From a bacterium UBP6_UBA1209 (lineage in GTDB: Bacteria > UBP6 > UBA1177), in the NCBI GenBank assembly GCA_002309575.1, contig DBXP01000024.1, positions 1-26,945 of the forward strand: a stretch of 26,945 nt of DNA, in the 5' to 3' direction. This document shows positions 21,726 to 26,945 of the stretch, piece after piece (the first letter of the stretch is position 1; the number at the start of each line of letters is the position of its first letter). The notes beneath the pieces are model-generated. The model was not told where the DNA came from, did no database searches, and worked only from the letters and a program-made list of their open reading frames with translations. Made by a program: the position numbers and the translations under genes.

Positions 21726-23063
21726 TCACTCCGGGTACTCTATTTTGATCTGTTTTTTGCAGCGCCGGCAGACGACCTGACGGGTCCTGATGTTGGGTGC
21801 CAGGTGGAAGACGAAATTGCCGCAGGCCGGGCATTTGAAGGATTCCCAGTCGTCGGGTTTCTGTATCGTGTAGACAAATTCCTGATCTGCCTCAGGGTCG
21901 ATGCCGAGCTCTGACTTAAAGAGGTCACTCGGCGTTGAATCTCCAATAAATTCAACAATATGTTCTTCCGGATGCTGAACGGCAGGCGCTTCATCCGGTG
22001 AGGCGGCTCTTACGGAGACGGATCCGGTATCGTTTTTCGCGGAATCAGGAAAGAAATCGCGCCCTTTGACGTTTGAAAGGTAGATCTTCCGGTAGTCGCT
22101 GAGCGAGATGCTTCCGCCGTTCTGGAGCTTCCGGAGGATCATGATCCGCTCGCTTACCGGCGGGTGGGTCGAATCGGAAAAGAAGCCGCTGGTGAAGAGT
22201 CCTGCCGGCTCCGGGCTGATGATGAACATCGGCGAGGTGATCCTGTTCGAGAATGAGACCCATGATCTGCTCGATATCTTTTCGAGTGCCGATGCCAGAC
22301 CTTCGGGATAGCGTGTGAGCCTTGCCGCGGATGCGTCGGCCAGAAACTCGCGCTTCCTCGAAATGGTGAAGTAGAAAAGTTTTGCCAGGAGCGGAGCTAA
22401 AATCGCGAAAGCGATCACAATGAGAATGATCGCCGGATTTCCACGAACGCCGATCCCGCGTTTTTTCGTGCCGGAGTTATCGTCGTCACTGTTATTTTTG
22501 CGGATCGCAAAGCCGCCGCGGATCACCATGTTCGAGAGCATGGTGATCGTTCCTAGCATCACTCCGGCGAATGTCATAAAGAGGACATCGCGGTTCAGGA
22601 TGTGGCTCATCTCGTGTGCTATGACGCCCTGAAGCTCGTCGCGGTTAAGTGATTCGTAAAGCCCGCGTGTTACGCAAATGGCTGATTTTTCTTGTCTTAT
22701 TCCTGTCGCAAAGGCGTTGAGCCCCTTGTCTTCAACGAGGTAGATCTCCGGCATGTAGGGCTGCGCTCCAGCGATCCGCATCTCCTCTACGACGTTGAAA
22801 AGGCGCGGATAGTTGTCCTTGTTCACTAGGACTGCCTGATTGAAATTCAGGACGATCTGGTCTCCGAAAAAGTAGGCGACGAGTGCCTGAACTGCCCAGA
22901 CAACAAAGCCGAAGAGTGCGCCTGCGGTTATCATCGCGGGATTTGTATCCGGCCTGGAATCGAACATGCAGAAAATCAGTATGGAAAAGGATTCCATAAG
23001 GATAAACATCAGGAAGAGGACAAAAAGCGACTTCCGCCTGTTCTGCCGGATGAGCTCCCACAT
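21726..23063 (-). CDS. M48-family (HtpX-like) membrane metalloprotease with a C-terminal zinc ribbon
   Basis: The 445-residue protein has two N-terminal membrane segments (about 12-34 and 45-66), then the zinc site H150-E-M-S-H154 in VIAHEMSHILNRD. The third ligand is likely E239 in R-E-F-L-A-D-A-S-A. Two more membrane segments lie at about 160-182 and 209-232. This is the HtpX layout of inner-membrane quality-control proteases. The chain continues well past the usual HtpX end into a variable linker (about 335-405) and a zinc ribbon, C411-x2-C414 ... C432-x2-C435. LemA is encoded immediately upstream (23-base gap), a frequent partner of HtpX genes. It probably degrades misfolded membrane proteins; the ribbon may bind substrate or partner (inference). 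Confidence 0.9.
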   Translation of the reverse strand: MWELIRQNRRKSLFVLFLMFILMESFSILIFCMFDSRPDTNPAMITAGALFGFVVWAVQALVAYFFGDQIVLNFNQAVLVNKDNYPRLFNVVEEMRIAGAQPYMPEIYLVEDKGLNAFATGIRQEKSAICVTRGLYESLNRDELQGVIAHEMSHILNRDVLFMTFAGVMLGTITMLSNMVIRGGFAIRKNNSDDDNSGTKKRGIGVRGNPAIILIVIAFAILAPLLAKLFYFTISRKREFLADASAARLTRYPEGLASALEKISSRSWVSFSNRITSPMFIISPEPAGLFTSGFFSDSTHPPVSERIMILRKLQNGGSISLSDYRKIYLSNVKGRDFFPDSAKNDTGSVSVRAASPDEAPAVQHPEEHIVEFIGDSTPSDLFKSELGIDPEADQEFVYTIQKPDDWESFKCPACGNFVFHLAPNIRTRQVVCRRCKKQIKIEYPE

Positions 23064-23086
23064 TCGGGTCTACGCGGTGAGATCTG

Positions 23087-23653
23087 TTAGAATTTTACCT
23101 GCGGAGCGACCCGCTCCTCTTCGTTTTTGAGCTCGAAGGAGTCAGCCTTCGTGAAGTTGAACATCCCGGCGATTATGTTCGAGGGGAACATCTCGACACG
23201 GTTGTTGTAGCCGAAAACTGCGTCGTTGTAAGCCTGTCTCGCGAAGGCGATCCTGTTTTCGGTAGAGGCAAGTTCCTCCTGAAGGGCGAGGAAGTTCTGG
23301 TTCGCCTTGAGCTCCGGGTAGTTTTCAAAGGTAAGTAGCATCTTCGCAAGTGTCGCGCCGAGCTGGGATTCCGCCGCGCTGACTTCGCCGACGCTGTTCG
23401 AGCTGTTTGCCGCCATCGCCTTTGCGCGGGCCTCTGTGACCTGGACGAAGGTCTCGTTTTCGTGCTTCATGTAGCCCTTTGCCGTCTCGACGAGGTTGGG
23501 GATAAGGTCGTAGCGGCGCTTGAGCTGGACGTCGATCTGGCTCCATGCGTTCTTGACGAGGTTGCGCAGCCCGACGAGCGAGTTGTAGAGTGCGAAGCAG
23601 CAGAGTGCCGCCAGAACGATGAGTCCGAGAATTACCAAAAGAATGATTGTCAT
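23087..23653 (-). CDS. lemA: LemA family protein
   Basis: The 188-residue protein has one N-terminal membrane anchor (about 3-23). The conserved LemA region follows: L-V-x-L-R-N-x-V-K-N-A-W-S-Q-I-D-V-Q-L-K-R-R-Y-D-L-I-P-N-L-V (seen at 26-55), and later A-x-x-x-Y-N-D-A-V-x-x-Y-N-N (140-151) and F-P-S-N-I-I-A (156-162). The rest is helical. Length and order are typical of the family. LemA proteins are membrane-anchored, of uncertain biochemical role, and are often paired with HtpX-like proteases as here. An AAAGGAGG ribosome site precedes the ATG, and a promoter lies at 23681-23708. Confidence 0.93.
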   Translation of the reverse strand: MTIILLVILGLIVLAALCCFALYNSLVGLRNLVKNAWSQIDVQLKRRYDLIPNLVETAKGYMKHENETFVQVTEARAKAMAANSSNSVGEVSAAESQLGATLAKMLLTFENYPELKANQNFLALQEELASTENRIAFARQAYNDAVFGYNNRVEMFPSNIIAGMFNFTKADSFELKNEEERVAPQVKF

Positions 23654-23680
23654 TGCATGCCTCCTTTAAAAAAACGGCGA

Positions 23681-23708
23681 ATTATACTCCCATGCCGGAA
23701 AATGCCAA
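23681..23708 (-). promoter_or_regulatory. Sigma70-type promoter for the lemA/M48 operon
   Basis: On the minus strand TTGGCA (23703-23708, five of six) and a perfect TATAAT (23681-23686) are 16 bases apart. The lemA start codon lies 27 bases after the -10 box, with AAAGGAGG between. Confidence 0.65.
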
Positions 23709-23736
23709 ACTAAACTTAGCAAAATCGGCAAGTTGC

Positions 23737-23764
23737 TTGACTTTAGGCGCTTTAAGACTAACAT
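23737..23764 (+). promoter_or_regulatory. Probable promoter for ileS
   Basis: TTGACT (23737-23742, five of six) and TAACAT (23759-23764, four of six) are 16 bases apart. The ileS start lies 27 bases after the -10 box, leaving a short leader of about 20 bases. That leaves no room for a T-box riboswitch. Confidence 0.45.
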
Positions 23765-23791
23765 CCCTCGTTTTTTTTTATGGAGATGTAA

Positions 23792-26551
23792 ATGGATTAC
23801 GGCAAAACACTCAATCTTCCTCAAACCGATTTCCCGATGAAGGCCAATCTGCCTGTCAAGGAGGTCGAGCTTCTCAAAAAATGGAATGAAATAGGCATTT
23901 ACTTTAAAATCATTGAGCAAAATGCTGATAAACCCTCGTTCGTGCTTCACGACGGGCCGCCCTACGCAAACGGCAGCCTTCACAACGGTCACGTCCTCAA
24001 CAAGACGCTGAAGGACTTTGTCATCAAGTTCAAAAACATGACGGGGTATCTCACCAAGCTCACTCCGGGCTGGGACTGCCACGGTCTCCCGATCGAGCTC
24101 AAAACGGCTGAAAAGCTCGGCTCGAAGCGCAAGGAGATGTCGAAGAGCGACTTCCTCGAGGAGTGCAAAAAGTTCGCGATGGCATCCGTGAACACTCAGC
24201 GCGAGGAGTTCAAGAGGCTCGGTATTTTTGCAGACTGGGACAATCCGTACATCACGCTTGACCCGAAATACGAGGGGACGATAGCCCATCAGTTCGCGAA
24301 GATCATCGAAACGGGCGCGCTCTTCAAGGCGAAAAAGCCGGTTTACTGGTGCACGAGCTGCGAAACGGCTCTGGCCGAGGCTGAGATCGAGTACGACATG
24401 CACGATTCGCCGTCGATCTACGTAAAGTTCCCGCTTGTCGACAAGCTTCCGGAGCTTGAGGGCGAGAAGGTCAACTTCGTGATCTGGACGACGACTCCGT
24501 GGACTCTTCCGGCAAATCTGGCGATCGCGCTTCATCCTGAATTCAAGTACACGGCAGTAAAATATAACGGCGAAGTCTTTATCGTCGCGACCTATCTCCG
24601 CGACAGTTTCGTCAAGGCCGTAAAAGCCGAAAATCCGGTCGATCTCTGCGAATTTGACGCAAAACGCTTCGATGGAATGAAGGCGAGACACCCTTTTATG
24701 GACCGCGATTCGATGATCGTTTACGCAGATTACGTTACTGCTGATGCAGGTACCGGCTGCGTCCACACGGCTCCCGGACACGGTGCCGACGACTATCTGA
24801 CCGGCCTGAAATACGGGCTCAAGCCCTACGCTCCGGTCAACGCCAGCGGAATCATCGACGCCGAGATCCCGGTCATCGGCGGGATGCACGTCTTCAAGGC
24901 AAACCCGGTCATCGTCGAGCATCTCTACAACACGGGATACCTTCTCAACAAGCCGGGCGAGCTCATCAACCACAGCTATCCGCACTGCTGGAGATGCCAC
25001 AAACCGGTGATCTTCAGGGCGACCGAACAGTGGTTCATCTCGATGGACGACACAGGGCTCCGTCAGAAGTGCCTTGACGAGATCGCAAAGGTCAAACTTG
25101 TCCCGGAGTGGGGCAGGAAGAGGATCACGCCGATGCTCGAAAAGGCTCCTAACTGGTGCATCTCGAGGCAGAGGAACTGGGGCGTTCCGATCATCGCCTT
25201 CACCTGCGACGACTGCGGCGAAAAGATCATTGACGCAAAGATCGCCCGCAAAGTCGCCGACGAAATTTCCGTCCACGGGATCAAGGTATGGCAGGAAAAA
25301 ACGGCTGCAGACTTCCTTCCCGAGGGCTTCAAGTGCCCGAAGTGCGGCGGCACGCACATCAGCAAGGAGAACGACATCCTCGACGTCTGGTTCGACAGCG
25401 GCGTAAGCTGGGCTTACGTCCTGAACGGCGAAAAGGGCCGTGAATTCCCGGCTGATCTCTATCTCGAGGGCAGCGACCAGCACAGAGGATGGTTCCAGTC
25501 CTCGCTGAAACTCTCCACACTCATCACCGGAAGGGCACCCTACAAGCAGGTCCTGACCCACGGCTTCATCGTCGACGAAAAGGGCGAGAAGATTTCGAAG
25601 AGCAAAGGCAACTTCGTCGATCCGAAGGTCTACATAAACAAGTACGGCGCCGAGATCCTGAGGCTCTGGGTCGCTTTTGAAGATTACAGTGACGACAACA
25701 GCATCGGAAATTCGATCATCGAGAGCTGTGCGACGGCTTACCGCAAAATCAGAAACACGATCCGCTTCATGTTCGGCTTCGTAAACGATTTCGACCCGGA
25801 TACGATGAGCATCGATCCTAAAGAGCTGAAATCGGTCGACAAGTGGGCTTATCTCACCTGGCAGGCAAGGCTCAAGGCGATCCGCGAATATTACGAAAAC
25901 TACGAATTCTACCGCGTCTACCACGAGATGCTCGATTTCTTCACGATCCCGATGAGCGCCTTCTACCTCGATATAATCAAGGACCGCTACACGATGAAGG
26001 CCGATGACCCGCGCAGAAGGATGTCTCAGTCTGCGGTCTATTCTATCCTGAGCGATGTTGTCAAGGCTCTGGCACCGATTTTGAGCTTCACCTGCGAAGA
26101 GGCCTATTCATACTTGAAAGGCAGCAAAAAGGAGAGCGTTTTCCTTGAGCAGTTCCCCGAGGCGAAGCTTTCTGCCGGGGACGAAAAGTTCCTTGCCGAC
26201 TGGGAGCAGCTCCAGAAGGCAAGAGAGGCTGTCCAGAAGAGACTGGAACCTCTCCGCGCAGACAAGACAATCGGTCACTCGCTTGATGCAGGTGTTGAAC
26301 TTTACTACGAAAATTTACCGCTTCTTGACGAAGAGTTCGATAACCTCGAGTCGATTTTCATCGTTTCGGAGGTCAAGCACTCGGCATCGAAGGACAACCT
26401 TGAAAAGGCGGAAGATCTGGATCTCTGGATCGGCGTCCGTGCGGCGGAGGGCGAAAAGTGCCAGCGCTGCTGGAAGAGACGTCCGCTCAAGGATTATTCC
26501 GACGAGATCACGGGGATCTGCGAAAGCTGCTACGAGGCTATAAAATCCTAG
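23792..26551 (+). CDS. ileS: Isoleucyl-tRNA synthetase
   Basis: The 919-residue protein is a complete class I synthetase that charges tRNA-Ile in the cytosol. The HIGH signature is H64-N-G-H67 in GSLHNGHVLNKTLKDF. G-W-D-C-H-G-L-P-I-E (93-102) follows, then the editing (CP1) domain. The block L-D-V-W-F-D-S-G-V-S-W stands before the KMSKS loop, here K600-I-S-K-S604. A C-terminal zinc finger, C890-x2-C893 ... C910-x2-C913, marks the bacterial IleRS1 type. An additional C-x2-C pair set (in T-C-D-D-C-G and K-C-P-K-C-G-G) lies in the middle. The start fits other IleRS N-termini (T-L-N-L-P-Q-T-D-F-P-M-K), with GGAG upstream. Base composition is more GC-rich than in the surface genes, as expected for a highly expressed gene. 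Confidence 0.97.
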   Translation: MDYGKTLNLPQTDFPMKANLPVKEVELLKKWNEIGIYFKIIEQNADKPSFVLHDGPPYANGSLHNGHVLNKTLKDFVIKFKNMTGYLTKLTPGWDCHGLPIELKTAEKLGSKRKEMSKSDFLEECKKFAMASVNTQREEFKRLGIFADWDNPYITLDPKYEGTIAHQFAKIIETGALFKAKKPVYWCTSCETALAEAEIEYDMHDSPSIYVKFPLVDKLPELEGEKVNFVIWTTTPWTLPANLAIALHPEFKYTAVKYNGEVFIVATYLRDSFVKAVKAENPVDLCEFDAKRFDGMKARHPFMDRDSMIVYADYVTADAGTGCVHTAPGHGADDYLTGLKYGLKPYAPVNASGIIDAEIPVIGGMHVFKANPVIVEHLYNTGYLLNKPGELINHSYPHCWRCHKPVIFRATEQWFISMDDTGLRQKCLDEIAKVKLVPEWGRKRITPMLEKAPNWCISRQRNWGVPIIAFTCDDCGEKIIDAKIARKVADEISVHGIKVWQEKTAADFLPEGFKCPKCGGTHISKENDILDVWFDSGVSWAYVLNGEKGREFPADLYLEGSDQHRGWFQSSLKLSTLITGRAPYKQVLTHGFIVDEKGEKISKSKGNFVDPKVYINKYGAEILRLWVAFEDYSDDNSIGNSIIESCATAYRKIRNTIRFMFGFVNDFDPDTMSIDPKELKSVDKWAYLTWQARLKAIREYYENYEFYRVYHEMLDFFTIPMSAFYLDIIKDRYTMKADDPRRRMSQSAVYSILSDVVKALAPILSFTCEEAYSYLKGSKKESVFLEQFPEAKLSAGDEKFLADWEQLQKAREAVQKRLEPLRADKTIGHSLDAGVELYYENLPLLDEEFDNLESIFIVSEVKHSASKDNLEKAEDLDLWIGVRAAEGEKCQRCWKRRPLKDYSDEITGICESCYEAIKS

Positions 26552-26706
26552 TTCCCCGTAAATTTTCATAAAAAAGCCATAAATACCCCGAAAATCGTCA
26601 CTTTTTCAGCTCGATATTTCTCGTATAGTGGATTTTAAATAATTTCCGTATACAATATATAGGTTATTTTTTCGGCTTTTTTTCCATTTTGAATCGGAGG
26701 TAAGTT

Positions 26707-26945
26707 ATGAAAAAACTTATTTTGGCTCTGATTTTCTGCGTGGTGTTTGTTGCCTGCAGCTCATCGAAAAAGAATGACTACTACGAGTATCCCGATGAGA
26801 ATGCAAAGCATGACAGCGAAAACACGCTTGCTGACGAAGATCAGAATGACACCCCGGAACTTCCAGATACGGGCGAACCCGAGCTCCCGGATACCGGTGA
26901 CTCTCAGCTCCCGGATACTGGCGATACCCAGCCTGACGGCGGCGA
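26707..26945 (+). CDS. Lipoprotein, N-terminal part (runs off the window)
   Basis: The first 79 codons are present, read by me from the ATG at 26707, with a strong GGAGGT site ending 5 bases upstream. The signal sequence MKKLILALIFCVVFVAC has lipobox F-V-A-C17. It is followed by a charged stretch and a Pro-Asp-Thr-Gly repeat, with L-P-D-T-G three times at about residues 56, 63 and 70. This looks like the acidic linker of the other lipoproteins here, but it lacks the F-x-N-P-x-D-K-N-S tag. The 155-base gap after ileS is AT-rich. A TACAAT box at 26651-26656 could be the -10 of its promoter, but the -35 is weak and I see no clear terminator for ileS. The fate of the C-terminal part is not visible. 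Confidence 0.8.
   Translation, partial: MKKLILALIFCVVFVACSSSKKNDYYEYPDENAKHDSENTLADEDQNDTPELPDTGEPELPDTGDSQLPDTGDTQPDGG

Noticed and set aside
23709..23791. Possible T-box riboswitch before ileS
   Set aside because: The gap is too short and the likely promoter leaves only about 20 bases of leader. No T-box core sequence is visible.
23666..25924. A 752-codon open frame on the minus strand opposite ileS
   Set aside because: It is the antisense shadow of a GC-biased, fully conserved ileS. Its translation has no domain and is rich in Arg/Asp/Val as antisense frames are, and it would overlap lemA's promoter region.
26707..26945. Three L-P-D-T-G motifs resembling a sortase LPxTG signal
   Set aside because: They lie in a repetitive acidic linker near the N-terminus of a lipoprotein. 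No membrane segment and basic tail follows them in the visible part, and the organism looks Gram-negative.

Overview
The window suggests a Gram-negative, deltaproteobacterial or Myxococcota-like bacterium. The evidence is indirect. There are many Sec- or lipobox-exported proteins with long Asp/Ser/Gly/Thr linkers, MopE-type 'DGLDNDCDG' metal-binding motifs, a myxobacterial-style cysteine repeat, FG-GAP/VCBS repeats, DUF11-type and DUF1566-type domains. All of these are common in secreted proteins of that group. No marker fixes the species.

Layout. Positions 1-217 hold the last bases of a 23S rRNA gene and a complete 5S rRNA gene. From about 250 to 6878 lies a group that looks like polar-lipid or phospho-polyol synthesis: a HAD phosphatase and a CDP-alcohol phosphatidyltransferase on the plus strand, a GT4-type glycosyltransferase on the minus strand, and a sugar/polyol-phosphate nucleotidyltransferase followed by a flippase-like membrane protein on the plus strand. 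An unrelated FG-GAP lipoprotein sits among them on the minus strand. The nucleotidyltransferase and the CDP-alcohol phosphatidyltransferase resemble the two halves of the archaeal/Thermotoga fusion enzyme that makes CDP-inositol and di-inositol phosphate, so an inositol-like phosphodiester lipid or solute is the leading guess.

From 21597 down to 6926 runs one minus-strand array of seven exported proteins. It has a good sigma70-type promoter at 21658-21686 and gaps of only 15-63 bp. In transcription order it encodes a Cys-rich lipoprotein, a two-copy DUF1566 lipoprotein, a protein with an internal duplication and two C-terminal membrane segments, three modular paralogues sharing an N-terminal surface domain and a C-terminal cysteine cassette, and a MopE-motif lipoprotein. 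Shared parts are shuffled among these genes. An N-terminal 'F-x-N-P-x-D-K-N-S' tag follows the lipobox in three lipoproteins. A C-x5-C-x5-C-x6-C cassette occurs in four proteins. A direct repeat of about 223 bp flanks one whole gene. This array is the most unusual part of the window.

From 21726 to 23653 is a LemA / M48 (HtpX-like) protease pair on the minus strand, with its own promoter. Divergent from it is ileS (23792-26551), also with a promoter. The right edge holds the first 79 codons of another lipoprotein. No stretch longer than 300 bases lacks a gene.
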